Assembly (NCBI GenBank): GCA_039030555.1
Contig: JBCCDY010000005.1
Location: forward strand, 248,001-312,000
Source: JBCCDY01 sp039030555
GTDB taxonomy: Bacteria > Bacteroidota > Bacteroidia > Cytophagales > Cyclobacteriaceae
Reading direction: 5' to 3'
Length of the DNA stretch: 64,000 nucleotides
Shown here: positions 36,468-45,253 of the stretch, piece by piece
Numbering within the stretch: the first letter of the stretch is position 1
How the letters are laid out: every line of letters starts with the position of its first letter
Notes under the pieces: generated by a model
What the model was told of the DNA's origin: nothing
What the model saw: the letters and a program-made list of their open reading frames with translations, nothing else
The model's database searches: none
Made by a program: the position numbers and the translations under genes

Positions 36468-36890
36468 ATGAAATACAGTAAGTATATAATCCAAGAAGAT
36501 CGAATAACATTCGATTTCTACGAATTCTATTTCAGTTCCTTAAGAGAGAACAAAGTACTTACGGTTGATAGAATAAAAGAAGTGGACTTTAGCACTTATC
36601 CGTGTTCTATGGAGATTGACAATGGAGAAATCATTTTCTTCAATCATGATGATGAATCCAACATAAAGAATTTTGCAAATGAAAATGAAATCATCCAATC
36701 AACTAAAACGGATATTTGGGAATTACTCTGTAAGCAATTTCTAGATATAGAACCTACAGAAACTGAAATCAATAAGAATCAACAGACTTTATTAAACCTA
36801 GGCGTTTCAAGAGCTGAACAACAAGAAATATCCAAACGAATCAAGTGGTCATTATTTGGAACTATGGAGTGGGGCTATTTAGGACAGTGA
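36468..36890 (+). CDS. Hypothetical protein
   Basis: 140 residues with no signal peptide, not recognised. The first ~65 residues alternate short beta strands (Y-I-I-Q-E-D-R-I-T-F-D-F-Y and S-M-E-I-D-N-G-E-I-I-F-F). The second half is helical and ends K-R-I-K-W-S-L-F-G-T-M-E-W-G-Y. The layout suggests a small mixed alpha/beta cytosolic protein. It is isolated between divergent and convergent genes. A further 32-codon frame at 36903-37001 directly after it is too short to support. Confidence 0.55.
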   Translation: MKYSKYIIQEDRITFDFYEFYFSSLRENKVLTVDRIKEVDFSTYPCSMEIDNGEIIFFNHDDESNIKNFANENEIIQSTKTDIWELLCKQFLDIEPTETEINKNQQTLLNLGVSRAEQQEISKRIKWSLFGTMEWGYLGQ

Positions 36891-37019
36891 GATTTGTTAG
36901 CTATGAAACAATATAGAAGTTTATTTTACAGATTTAATGGTTCAAATTTTTATTGGTGGACAATGAAAATAGCTTTAAAGGGAAAATCAAATACTAATTA
37001 GCATAAAAATGGGCCAAGG

Positions 37020-38633
37020 CTAAATCCCAACCCCAGAATACCTTATTCCAGTTAGTCGATGCATTTCATAGCTCATCGTAGTCAGGTCATCCCGGTTAAA
37101 TTGATTTAGGTCATCATGCCCACAAGCTCTGGCTAGTACTTTCATAAGTTCTGTACTGGCCTCGAAAAAATTCTTTAACCTTTGAGCTGATTTTTCAATG
37201 ACCAGCCTTGCTCTCAAATGATCTTTTTGGGTTGCAATACCAACCGGACAATTATTTGTATTACAAGCTCTCATACCCAAACAACCGATTGCCTGTATCG
37301 CAGAGTTTGAAATCGCTACAGCATCGGCACCCATAGCCAAGGCTTTGGTAAAATCAGCAGGAGTCCTTAAGCCACCAGTGATGATCAAAGAAACATCTTT
37401 AACACCGGAAACGTCGAGATGCTTTCTGGCTCTGGCCAAAGCTGGAATCGTCGGAATGTTGATATGGTCTCTCAGAATGGTGGGCGCAGCTCCTGTTCCT
37501 CCGCCTCTCCCATCCAGAATGATGTAATCGGCCCCTGCCTCCAATGCAAAGTCAATATCTTTCTCGATATGACTAGCCGCTATTTTGAAACCAACTGGAA
37601 CACCTCCTGATTCATCTCTCACGGTATCTGAAAAAGCCTGAAAGTGTTCTACGGTTCGTAAGTCTTTAAACGTGGCAGGGCTTATTGCTGCCGTTCCCGC
37701 CTCAAGCCCTCTCACTTCTGCTATTTCACCTACCACTTTCTCGCCGGGAAGGTGACCTCCAGTACCTGTTTTAGCCCCTTGTCCACCTTTGAAATGAAAT
37801 GCCTGAACATCTTTCAGTTTATCCCAACTGAATCCGAATTGAGCAGAAGCAAGCTCATAAAAATATCTTGAATTATTAGCCTGCTCATCGGGTAACATCC
37901 CTCCTTCTCCTGAGCATATACCTGTTCCGGCCAATTCAGCACCTTTAGAAAGGGCAATCTTCGCTTCTTTTGAAAGTGCACCGAAAGACATATCGGAAAC
38001 AAACAAAGGAATATCAAGCTCTAATGGTTTTTTAGCTTTTGGCCCGATCACCACTTTCGTAGTAACGGACTCATCATCTAGCAAAGGTTTTCGGAATAAC
38101 TGAGCAGGCAACACCTGGATGTTATCCCATTTAGGAAGCTCATTCCGGTCTACGCCCATTGCTTCCGTAGGACCGTGATGCCCTACTTTGGAAAGTCCAT
38201 TCTTAGCTAATTCCTGAATATATCTGGTATGGGGTTCAGTGTCTTCAGGGTGTGTATCAATATAATCTCCCAGATACTCGTCAGGATTGAACGGAGATGG
38301 GTGGACTTCTTCAAACTCCCTGATTTCTTCCTCGTCAATAAATATACTTCCATCCTTAATTTCTTCCTCAAACTTCTGAAGATATTCTTCCGGATTGTAG
38401 GAACTGACCCCCGTATCGTACCGGTAGTCCCAATTATGAAGCCCGCAAATCAGGTTTTCGCCATCGACGTGACCATCGCTTAAGAGGGCACCCCTATGCA
38501 AACACCTTCCATATAGTACAGACACTTTATCACCATATCTTATTAAGACCAGATCGGTATGAAGCACTTTAGCGTGTGACGGCACTTTTTCTTCCAGGGC
38601 ATTAAGCTCTGCTACTTTTATAGGATTTTGCAT
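37020..38633 (-). CDS. Rieske-FMN-binding glutamate-synthase-like fusion oxidoreductase
   Basis: 537 residues. An N-terminal Rieske [2Fe-2S] domain has C44-x-H46 and C63-x2-H66. From about 150 onward comes a glutamate-synthase central/FMN-type domain: A-L-S-K-G-A-E-L-A-G-T, H-F-K-G-G-Q-G-A-K, D-G-R-G-G-G-T-G-A-A, I-T-G-G-L-R-T, and the [3Fe-4S] ligands C451-x5-C457-x4-C462 with P-V-G-I-A-T-Q. The amidotransferase domain of true glutamate synthase is absent. It thus holds two iron-sulfur centres plus FMN in one chain, fit for electron transfer to or from a small substrate. It is cotranscribed with a Rieske-TPP fusion 11 nt upstream. The substrate is unknown. Confidence 0.88.
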   Translation of the reverse strand: MQNPIKVAELNALEEKVPSHAKVLHTDLVLIRYGDKVSVLYGRCLHRGALLSDGHVDGENLICGLHNWDYRYDTGVSSYNPEEYLQKFEEEIKDGSIFIDEEEIREFEEVHPSPFNPDEYLGDYIDTHPEDTEPHTRYIQELAKNGLSKVGHHGPTEAMGVDRNELPKWDNIQVLPAQLFRKPLLDDESVTTKVVIGPKAKKPLELDIPLFVSDMSFGALSKEAKIALSKGAELAGTGICSGEGGMLPDEQANNSRYFYELASAQFGFSWDKLKDVQAFHFKGGQGAKTGTGGHLPGEKVVGEIAEVRGLEAGTAAISPATFKDLRTVEHFQAFSDTVRDESGGVPVGFKIAASHIEKDIDFALEAGADYIILDGRGGGTGAAPTILRDHINIPTIPALARARKHLDVSGVKDVSLIITGGLRTPADFTKALAMGADAVAISNSAIQAIGCLGMRACNTNNCPVGIATQKDHLRARLVIEKSAQRLKNFFEASTELMKVLARACGHDDLNQFNRDDLTTMSYEMHRLTGIRYSGVGI

Positions 38634-38644
38634 ACGTTTTATTT

Positions 38645-40591
38645 CTATATCAATAAAGGATCAGCCATAACTTCTACCATGGCCGGGCCATCATGTTCAA
38701 AGGCTTGCTTCATAGCACCTTCAAGTTCTGATCGATCAGTAACCCGGATACCAAAAGCTCCACAACTTTGAGCAAACTCAGCGAAATTAGGATTTTGAAG
38801 GGAAGTTTGCCAGACATCTAGTTCTGCTACCCGCTGTTCTTTGGAGATCTTCCCTAATTCAGAATTATTCAAAAGAATATGCTTGATAGGCATTTTATAC
38901 TTGACGGCCGTAGTCACTTCAGTCATATATTGCCCAAATCCACCATCGCCTGTTATGGCTACCACAGGTCTGCTATCGCCGACCGCCGTCCAAAGCCCCA
39001 TTGCAGCAGGGTAACCAAAACCGATTGATCCGAGATATCCTGACATAACAATCGACTGTTTTGAGCATTCAAAATATCGGCCAAAAGAATAAGTGTTGTT
39101 TCCTACATCTACTGCCATAGCAGCGTGATCAGGAACGATTTTATTCATTGCATCGAAAACAGCAGCAGAACTAACACCCTTGCCCTTATCATCTAACAGC
39201 CTGCGTTCTTTTTCGTCTCTCCATATTTTCCAGCGCTTTGCAACCTCCTCTTTTTGATCTATGGCATTAAGGCTAGCACCTTTCAGCTTTTCAACAAAAA
39301 TTTTAGCCGTTTCACCTAGTTCACCCCAAATCGGAAAATCAATTGGATGGAATTTTGAAAGGGCATTTCTATCATAATCAATCTGAATGGTTGGTATTTT
39401 CGGCGTTATTCCGGTATGGTTTGAAAAAGAAGCTCCGAATACGATCAAGAGATCCGCTTCATTCATAAACCAGGAAGCTATTGGCGTGCCACTACGTCCT
39501 AAAACTCCGCAACCTAAAGGGTGAGTATCAGAAATCAACCCTTTGCCCTTAAATGTTGTGAGAATAGGCGCATTTAGCTTTTCAGCGAACTCCGTAATTG
39601 AATCCATTTCAAAGCGTGCCCCATGTCCAACTATAATTGTAGGTCTTTTCGCTTCTTTTAGTTTTTCAACAGCAGCATTTGTTACTTCTGCAGGAGGTAT
39701 AATTTTATAATCCGCTATTCTCTTATCTAGGTTTTTAGATTGCTTGGTCTGCTCTATCTCATGTATTTGGACATCATCTGGAAAAGTCAGATGAGAAACA
39801 TCCCGGTTAATGATGGCTTTTTTAATGGATAAAAGCATCAGCTCAGCATGCTTACTATCAATTTGTACCCGATGGTTGAAATCAGCTACTGAAACGAAAG
39901 CAGAGACCAGATCGACTTCCTGAAATGCCCCGGTTCCTACTACCTGATTTTCGACCTGACCTGAAAGTGCTAAAATCGGCGCACGATCGTTCTTAGCATC
40001 CCACATACCGGTATACATATTAGTAGCTCCAGGACCTGCTATTGCAAAGCAAGCAGCCGGTTTTCCAGTAAGTTTTCCATACGCAGAAGCGGCAAAAGAA
40101 GCAGCTCCTTCATGCCTTATTCCTATATATTTAAGTTTTCCTTTCTTTTCCAGTTTTCGCATGGCATCGGCGACTCCGAGATTTGAGTGGCCTACCATTC
40201 CAAAAACCGTATCTACACCACATTCAACCATGGTTTCCATCATAACATCGGAAACGGTTCGAGGTGCCGGTGGTTCTTGTTCTATTCCTATGTAAACACC
40301 ATCATCGCGAATTTCAATCGGAAAAGTTTCCACTCCATCGTCGAAGCCCGGGGCTTTGCCACTAAGCGGATCGTAATCCCAACCATGCCAAGGACATCTG
40401 AGAAGTCCATTTTCTATAGAACCTTCACCGAGAGGACCTCCCTGGTGGGGACATCTATTATCGAGACAACCGAGTTTGCCTTCATGATGTGTGATGCAGT
40501 AGCTTTTGTGCCCTGCGGTTACGGTCATTACCCTTCCATCGGGAAGTTCTTCGGCAGACTCTAACACTTTGTGCCATTCGATATTCTCCAT
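38645..40591 (-). CDS. Rieske-thiamine-diphosphate enzyme fusion (pyruvate-oxidase-like)
   Basis: 648 residues. The N-terminal Rieske domain (1-~105) has C47-x-H49 and C66-x2-H69. A three-domain ThDP enzyme follows: PYR domain with catalytic Glu161 (I-R-H-E-G-A-A-S-F), a central domain (T-I-I-V-G-H-G-A), and a PP domain with G-D-G-G-F ... N-N for Mg-ThDP (~555-585). It is most like the pyruvate oxidase / acetolactate synthase superfamily. An attached Rieske centre would let electrons from the ThDP-bound intermediate leave by one-electron steps. It is the first gene of a two-gene operon; the second carries a Rieske domain too. The substrate is probably a 2-oxo acid, but this is an inference. 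Confidence 0.88.
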   Translation of the reverse strand: MENIEWHKVLESAEELPDGRVMTVTAGHKSYCITHHEGKLGCLDNRCPHQGGPLGEGSIENGLLRCPWHGWDYDPLSGKAPGFDDGVETFPIEIRDDGVYIGIEQEPPAPRTVSDVMMETMVECGVDTVFGMVGHSNLGVADAMRKLEKKGKLKYIGIRHEGAASFAASAYGKLTGKPAACFAIAGPGATNMYTGMWDAKNDRAPILALSGQVENQVVGTGAFQEVDLVSAFVSVADFNHRVQIDSKHAELMLLSIKKAIINRDVSHLTFPDDVQIHEIEQTKQSKNLDKRIADYKIIPPAEVTNAAVEKLKEAKRPTIIVGHGARFEMDSITEFAEKLNAPILTTFKGKGLISDTHPLGCGVLGRSGTPIASWFMNEADLLIVFGASFSNHTGITPKIPTIQIDYDRNALSKFHPIDFPIWGELGETAKIFVEKLKGASLNAIDQKEEVAKRWKIWRDEKERRLLDDKGKGVSSAAVFDAMNKIVPDHAAMAVDVGNNTYSFGRYFECSKQSIVMSGYLGSIGFGYPAAMGLWTAVGDSRPVVAITGDGGFGQYMTEVTTAVKYKMPIKHILLNNSELGKISKEQRVAELDVWQTSLQNPNFAEFAQSCGAFGIRVTDRSELEGAMKQAFEHDGPAMVEVMADPLLI

Positions 40592-40731
40592 ATGATCAGA
40601 AATTATGCAGTGAGTTTACGAAAAAACATCTTAAAAACCACTTCTGTTGTCTTATGTGTAATGAACTTAAATAGCGTATCTCTACGGTCTAATTCCTTGA
40701 TTTATCCATTAAATACTATATTAAGTCCGTT

Positions 40732-42018
40732 TTGAGCTTGAAACTAGATTTTTTCAATGTATGGTCTTTTATCGTTGCCATAGCAACCGGTCTCTTGGCT
40801 ATGTCATTTCCGCTCTCCTTAGTATGGTCTATTGAACAGGAGTTCATTTTTCCAACTTATCAATGGGTCATCAACGCAATCCTTATTCTTGATATTCCAA
40901 TAAATATCTATCACATCCACAGTAATAAATCCGAATTTCTACTTCCTGAAGAAATCCGTCCGGAGAGCTATTTCAAGAAGTGGTTAGCTATTGATTTCGT
41001 AGCAGCCATTCCTTTTTATTCCCTTACAGGGAGCATGATCTTATCGGTAATTCGTCTCATCAAACTCGTGAAGATCTCACATCATATGACGATGCTCAGT
41101 CGCAAGCAGATTCGATACAATGTGCATTTGAAAATAATGAACTTTGTTTTTTGGATGTCACTCCTTGCCCATTGGCTCAGTTGCGGCTGGATGTACATAC
41201 ATGGAATCGATTCCACAATAGATCTGAAATCGAATTATATAAGGGCACTTTATTGGGTAGTGACTACCTTAACTACCGTTGGTTATGGCGATATAACTCC
41301 CCACACTAATTCGGAGTATCTGTATACGATTATGATGCAAATTCTTGGGATAGGTGCGTTTGGTTACATTATTGGAAACGTTACTTTCTACCTAAAAAGA
41401 AGAGACCCAGCTACACTCTCTTACATCGAAAATATTGAAAAGCTCAATACATTATTAAAGTACAGGGGCTTACCAAAAAGCCTTCAGCGAAAACTTCAGT
41501 ATTTCTATACTTACCAATGGAGGGAACGACTTGGCTATGATGAATCCAGCTTATTAACGGGTTTGCCTGAGTCGCTTAAAGGTGAGGTTTCTATTCATCT
41601 GAAAAAAGAGATCATTAGAAAGATCTCTCTATTTAGAAATGCAGAAGAAGGTTTTCTCGATGAGATTGCAAAAATGCTAACTACGGTAGTCCTCACACCC
41701 GGTGATTACCTGTTCCGCTCTGGTGATGAAGGAGATGCTATGTATTTTGTCATATCTGGTGAATTGAGTGCCTTGGACAATTCAGAAGAAAATACTTTTG
41801 CTGAATTTAGTGTAGGAGATCACTTTGGTGAAATAGCGTTATTTGAAGAAGAAGCAAGAACAGCTTCTATAAAAGCACAGACCTATTGCGACCTCTATAG
41901 GTTAGATAAAAAAGTTTTCCAGCGTATTAAAAACCTCTATATCGATATTTACGAGGAAGTCAGAGCTAAAGCAATATCACGCCAAAAAGATAACATACTG
42001 GCAAGAACGAATCGTTAA
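40732..42018 (+). CDS. Voltage-gated-type potassium channel with C-terminal cyclic-nucleotide-binding domain
   Basis: 428 residues. Six transmembrane segments (S1 ~10-30, S2 ~40-58, S3 ~85-100, S4 with R and K every few residues in V-I-R-L-I-K-L-V-K, S5 ~130-150, S6 ~200-220), pore loop with selectivity filter T-V-G-Y-G-D (~181-186), then a C-linker and a cNMP-binding domain (~305-410) with the phosphate-binding cassette F-G-E-I-A-L-F-E-E-E-A-R-T-A-S. This resembles CNG/HCN/plant KAT channels. A K+ channel opened by cAMP or cGMP is predicted. The start is TTG 40732; no ATG lies before the first membrane segment, and a TAA blocks the frame at 40690. It converges with the OmpA-like gene with a 4-nt overlap. 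Confidence 0.9.
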   Translation: MSLKLDFFNVWSFIVAIATGLLAMSFPLSLVWSIEQEFIFPTYQWVINAILILDIPINIYHIHSNKSEFLLPEEIRPESYFKKWLAIDFVAAIPFYSLTGSMILSVIRLIKLVKISHHMTMLSRKQIRYNVHLKIMNFVFWMSLLAHWLSCGWMYIHGIDSTIDLKSNYIRALYWVVTTLTTVGYGDITPHTNSEYLYTIMMQILGIGAFGYIIGNVTFYLKRRDPATLSYIENIEKLNTLLKYRGLPKSLQRKLQYFYTYQWRERLGYDESSLLTGLPESLKGEVSIHLKKEIIRKISLFRNAEEGFLDEIAKMLTTVVLTPGDYLFRSGDEGDAMYFVISGELSALDNSEENTFAEFSVGDHFGEIALFEEEARTASIKAQTYCDLYRLDKKVFQRIKNLYIDIYEEVRAKAISRQKDNILARTNR

Positions 42019-42425
42019 AATACGATAGGCTGAAAAATGATATCCACTCTCCTATTCCTTAGTCTTCCCATGAAAGAGTTGTTGTTATAGCTCGGATTAA
42101 ATTGTCCTAAATCTTTAATATGCATCATTTCGGAAGGTACTTCATGCATAATCAACCGATCATATACGGATGTGCTTCTCATTTTAGATAACCACTGATT
42201 GTACTCTTTTCCACCTATGTTATCGGTATGACTATGAATAATGATCTCGTATTGATCCAAATCGGGAATAGAATCAACAAACTCATATAATTCGTTTAGC
42301 TGGTACTCATCAATAGACCAGCTGCCGCCTCCAAAATAGATACTCCTGATCAACTGCTCATCTTGAGCATTTGCACTTAATAGAGGATTTATGAACAGAA
42401 TTACAACAAAAAGTAGTCTTGGCAT
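42015..42425 (-). CDS. OmpA-domain periplasmic protein
   Basis: 136 residues from ATG 42425. Two upstream in-frame ATGs (42482, 42452) exist, but the signal peptide (LLFVVILFINPLLSANAQ) begins right after this one. The remainder is a compact OmpA-C-like peptidoglycan-binding domain: Y-F-G-G-G-S-W-S-I-D strand, I-I-I-H-S-H-T-D-N-I-G, N-Q-W-L-S-K-M-R-S and R-L-R-N-R-R-V-D-I. It is unusually short: the protein is little more than the domain. It is likely a soluble periplasmic peptidoglycan-binding protein. Confidence 0.82.
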   Translation of the reverse strand: MPRLLFVVILFINPLLSANAQDEQLIRSIYFGGGSWSIDEYQLNELYEFVDSIPDLDQYEIIIHSHTDNIGGKEYNQWLSKMRSTSVYDRLIMHEVPSEMMHIKDLGQFNPSYNNNSFMGRLRNRRVDIIFQPIVF

Positions 42426-42517
42426 ACTGTGAAATAGTAATAAGAACGACATATTATTAGATTCGTTTTTAGAAAGGAGCATTTTTTGATGATCTTCCGT
42501 GATATAAAAATCATGAA

Positions 42518-43201
42518 ATGAAAAAGAATCTTATCGCTATCGTCTTAGGGCTATTTGTATTGACCGCTTCTTGTGGGAATTCATCAAGCTCGAATAAATC
42601 AAACTATACAAAAGAAGATATTGTAAGAGAGGTGGAATATACCGGAGCCATTGATACAGCAACTTTTGCAGGAGGCTGTTTTTGGTGTACAGAGGCTGTG
42701 TTTGAACGTGTAGAAGGCGTTGTTAATGTAGTTTCAGGTTATTCAGGAGGAACAGCAGAAAATGCAGATTACAGGAAAGTAAGTTATGGATTAACCAATC
42801 ATGCTGAATGCGTTCAGATCTATTACGACCCTGGCGTAATTAGCTACAAAGAGCTTGTTAAAATATTCTTTGCTACGCATGATCCAACACAACTGAACCG
42901 CCAAGGGCCAGATGTTGGTGAGCAATATCGTTCAGAAGTTTTTTACAGAACAGATAAAGAAAAAGAGATAGTACAGAGCCACATTAATAAGCTACAGAAT
43001 TCCAATACTTACGAAAAGGCCATCGTTACCAAAGTGAGTAAATTAGATTCTTTCTATGAAGCAGAGGAATATCATCAAGATTACTACGAATTGAACCCTT
43101 ATCAGGGCTATATATTATCAGTTGCTAAACCAAAAGTGAAGAAATTTTTTAAGTACTTTCCTGAATATGTAAAAGAGAAATATCGAAAGGAAAAAGGCTA
43201 G
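42518..43201 (+). CDS. msrA: Peptide-methionine (S)-S-oxide reductase, lipoprotein form
   Basis: 227 residues. Signal with lipobox L-T-A-S-C19, then the MsrA core with catalytic G-G-C-F-W-C (C54 is the nucleophile, C57 follows), V-S-G-Y-S-G-G and F-F-A-T-H-D-P-T-Q. It repairs oxidised methionine in exported proteins. The lipoprotein signal places it in the envelope, so it needs an extracytoplasmic thiol donor rather than thioredoxin directly. The stop codon falls inside a short inverted repeat (AAAGGCTA 43193-43200 / TAGCCTTT 43212-43219) that may act as a shared terminator with the convergent gene. Confidence 0.94.
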   Translation: MKKNLIAIVLGLFVLTASCGNSSSSNKSNYTKEDIVREVEYTGAIDTATFAGGCFWCTEAVFERVEGVVNVVSGYSGGTAENADYRKVSYGLTNHAECVQIYYDPGVISYKELVKIFFATHDPTQLNRQGPDVGEQYRSEVFYRTDKEKEIVQSHINKLQNSNTYEKAIVTKVSKLDSFYEAEEYHQDYYELNPYQGYILSVAKPKVKKFFKYFPEYVKEKYRKEKG

Positions 43202-43219
43202 GCTTAGTGATTAGCCTTT
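43193..43219. terminator. Bidirectional hairpin between convergent msrA and DUF3253 genes
   Basis: AAAGGCTA and TAGCCTTT form an 8-bp stem with an 11-nt loop. It overlaps the stop codons of both genes and ends in TTT on each strand. A modest terminator. Confidence 0.45.
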
Positions 43220-43454
43220 AATCGGATTGGGCCCTTAATTTCCTGATCGGGATTAGGGGTTTTTCTTTTTGGGTGATCAGGATATCGCCCTTTCTTAATA
43301 AGGAAACTGCAACGGATGTTACGAGATCCATTTTCATTCTCCATGCTTCTCCGAATAAAGTTCTGGCTATTTCGGAAGGGCAACAACTTTTAGGGTATCT
43401 CGATTTTGTGAGTTCAAGAACAGCTACTTTGACCGCTTTACGCTCTTCCATCAT
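43218..43454 (-). CDS. DUF3253-family small protein
   Basis: 78 residues with a winged-helix-like layout: I/V-x-V-A-V-L-E-L, C-C-P-S-E-I-A-R-T-L-F-G-E-A-W-R, V-A-V-S-L-L-R-K-G-D-I-L-I-T-Q-K. The C-P-S-E-x-A-R ... W-R pattern is the DUF3253 hallmark. It may bind nucleic acid, but no function is known. It starts 3 nt after the M20 amidohydrolase gene, so the two are one operon and may be translationally coupled. Confidence 0.85.
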   Translation of the reverse strand: MMEERKAVKVAVLELTKSRYPKSCCPSEIARTLFGEAWRMKMDLVTSVAVSLLRKGDILITQKEKPLIPIRKLRAQSD

Positions 43455-43457
43455 TTA

Positions 43458-44585
43458 CTACTTTTCCTGAGCAAGCTCGATCAAAGTCCGAAACATTTTC
43501 ACACCACTTTCTATGATTGCATCGGGAAAATCATAATCTGGGTTATGTAAAGCGGGGCAATCTTCACCTGAACCAATCCCGAACATAGCTCCTTTATACC
43601 GATCTGTAAATAATCCAAAATCCTCTCCCCATTTGAAAGGTACTTCCCTTTCATGAAATTCCAGATTGTTTAAACGGGCAGCCTCAATAATTAAATCAAC
43701 AACTTCTTGATCATTCTGATTAGCATAAAACTCCTGAAGCCAGCTGATTTCTACTTTGAGGCTAAAGTGTTCTGCGGTATTTTTGACAGATGCTTCGACT
43801 CGTTTTTGAAGCACTTCCATAGTATTGTTACCCCATGTTCTCAAGGTATAGTGGAGCTCACCGTAACCAGCTGAAACGCCATAAGCTAACTCTCCCATGT
43901 CGATTCTAATGGGTGTAAGTAGTGCAAAGTTTTTATCCTCGAGTTCGGGATTTACAAATTCTTTTAAAGCTTGAATTAGTTCTGAAATAGCGTTAGCCGG
44001 GTTAGTACCCATTTCCGGCTCAGCAGCGTGCGCTGTTTTTCCATGAAGCTTTATAATAATACTTTTCACAGAAGCATTGAACGATCCATTACGATACACA
44101 ATCTGGTTTAAGGGATAGGACGGTAAATTATGCAAGGCAAATACAAAATCAGGTTTAATGTCTTTAAAAAGTGGATCGTCTATTACTGCCTTGGCACCTT
44201 CTCCATTTTCTTCGGCTGGCTGAAAAACAAGTACGACCTTACCTCTTTTTAAGCCTTGCTCATTCAACAACTGTGCTACACCACACAAGATGGTTGTATG
44301 ACCATCGTGACCACATTTATGTGAAACATTGGTCTTTTTTGACTTATGATCGAATTCGTTGATTTCCTGAATGGGAAGAGCGTCGATGTCTCCTCTAACC
44401 AGAATACATTTACCTTCTTCTTCGCCTTCATAAATAGCCATCACGCCTGTTTTAGCAATTTTATCAAGACGATTAGGGTGAAAATTACTCAGAAATTCTA
44501 TTATGCATTTTTGGGTTTCAAATTCCTTGCCGGATAATTCCGGATTTTGATGAAGCTCTTTTCTAAATGCTGTTAGACTCTGCAC
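43458..44585 (-). CDS. M20-family amidohydrolase (N-acyl-amino-acid / hippurate hydrolase type)
   Basis: 375 residues. M20D peptidase pattern: R-K-E-L-H-Q-N-P-E-L-S-G, metal ligands in G-D-I-D-A-L-P-I, K-C-G-H-D-G-H-T-T and Q-P-A-E-E-N-G-E-G-A, dimerisation lid S-V-K-S-I-I-I-K-L-H-G-K-T-A-H-A-A-E-P. It hydrolyses N-acyl amino acids, cytosolic. The start is GTG 44585; a TAG lies two codons before it and no ATG is near, so GTG is enforced. A TAGTTTTG -7-like box is 26 nt upstream. Confidence 0.92.
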   Translation of the reverse strand: MQSLTAFRKELHQNPELSGKEFETQKCIIEFLSNFHPNRLDKIAKTGVMAIYEGEEEGKCILVRGDIDALPIQEINEFDHKSKKTNVSHKCGHDGHTTILCGVAQLLNEQGLKRGKVVLVFQPAEENGEGAKAVIDDPLFKDIKPDFVFALHNLPSYPLNQIVYRNGSFNASVKSIIIKLHGKTAHAAEPEMGTNPANAISELIQALKEFVNPELEDKNFALLTPIRIDMGELAYGVSAGYGELHYTLRTWGNNTMEVLQKRVEASVKNTAEHFSLKVEISWLQEFYANQNDQEVVDLIIEAARLNNLEFHEREVPFKWGEDFGLFTDRYKGAMFGIGSGEDCPALHNPDYDFPDAIIESGVKMFRTLIELAQEK

Positions 44586-44611
44586 CTTCTATATACTTAT
44601 TACGATTGTGA

Positions 44612-44619
44612 CAAAACTA
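44612..44619 (-). promoter_or_regulatory. -7-like box of the amidohydrolase operon
   Basis: On the minus strand TAGTTTTG fits TAnnTTTG, 26 nt before the GTG at 44585. No clear -33 TTG is visible upstream. Confidence 0.4.
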
Positions 44620-44688
44620 GCACTAAAGAAATATACTTTTTAGAATTCTTCACTCGATTACGGAAGCGATATCTGTACAAAGAGTTAA

Positions 44689-45189
44689 CTATTTCAGCTT
44701 TTCCAACTCTTCATAAAGCTGAACAATACGATCTTTTAGATAACCTTTGATCCTTTCCTGCTCAAATAAATACCGTTTTAAAAACTCAATATCATTATGA
44801 TATTCATCAGAGACTTCCTTTCGGATCATTTCTAGTAGATCGTGAGGGTTTTTATGATAGGTTTCAATTTCTTCGTTAATATGGTTTAGATCGAACTCAG
44901 AGATCGGATAGGCTTTGACACTAATTCTTTTAGGCTCCTCTTTGAACCCGCAATTGGGGTCTATCTTTATATTATCAGTCCTCATCCATAAAAAATCGGG
45001 GTTAAGATTTTTATAAACTGAGAAAATTTTCTCTAATCGATCACTAGTAATTGATTTTTTGCCTTTTATAGCCTTAGATATAGAACCATTGGAGAAGCCC
45101 ATTTCCTTCTCAAAGGAAGCAGCACTATGATTAATTGCCTTTAAAAAAACATCAAAAGCTTCATGAAAATTTTCTACTTTTTTATTCAT
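44689..45189 (-). CDS. XRE-like helix-turn-helix regulator
   Basis: 166 residues from ATG 45189. The N-terminal ~60 residues form an HTH of the XRE/phage-repressor type (A-A-S-F-E-K-E-M-G-F-S-N-G-S-I-S-K-A-I-K-G-K-K-S-I). The rest is a charged helical segment ending in a likely coiled coil (Y-L-K-D-R-I-V-Q-L-Y-E-E-L-E-K-L-K) for dimerisation. Such proteins are common in Bacteroidota phages and conjugative elements and as stand-alone regulators. It is divergent from a small DNA-binding gene with a shared 64-nt gap, which is a repressor/cro-like layout. Confidence 0.82.
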   Translation of the reverse strand: MNKKVENFHEAFDVFLKAINHSAASFEKEMGFSNGSISKAIKGKKSITSDRLEKIFSVYKNLNPDFLWMRTDNIKIDPNCGFKEEPKRISVKAYPISEFDLNHINEEIETYHKNPHDLLEMIRKEVSDEYHNDIEFLKRYLFEQERIKGYLKDRIVQLYEELEKLK

Positions 45190-45253
45190 CAATAGAAATT
45201 ATTCCTTTATTATTAGAAAATAATCTAATCACTGTTTCTAATTGTTAACAAAT
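45190..45253. promoter_or_regulatory. Shared divergent operator/promoter region of the XRE pair
   Basis: The 64-nt gap holds nested inverted half-sites. An inner TTAGA-AAATAA-TCTAA lies at about 45212-45227, and outer TAGAAA and TTTCTA copies lie near its ends. This arrangement suits cooperative binding by a dimeric repressor that controls both genes. Sites are AT-rich and short, so chance matches are possible. Confidence 0.45.

Noticed and set aside
36903..37001. 32-codon ORF after the 36468 gene
   Set aside because: Too short, with no signal, domain or spacing that supports translation; AT-rich chance frame.
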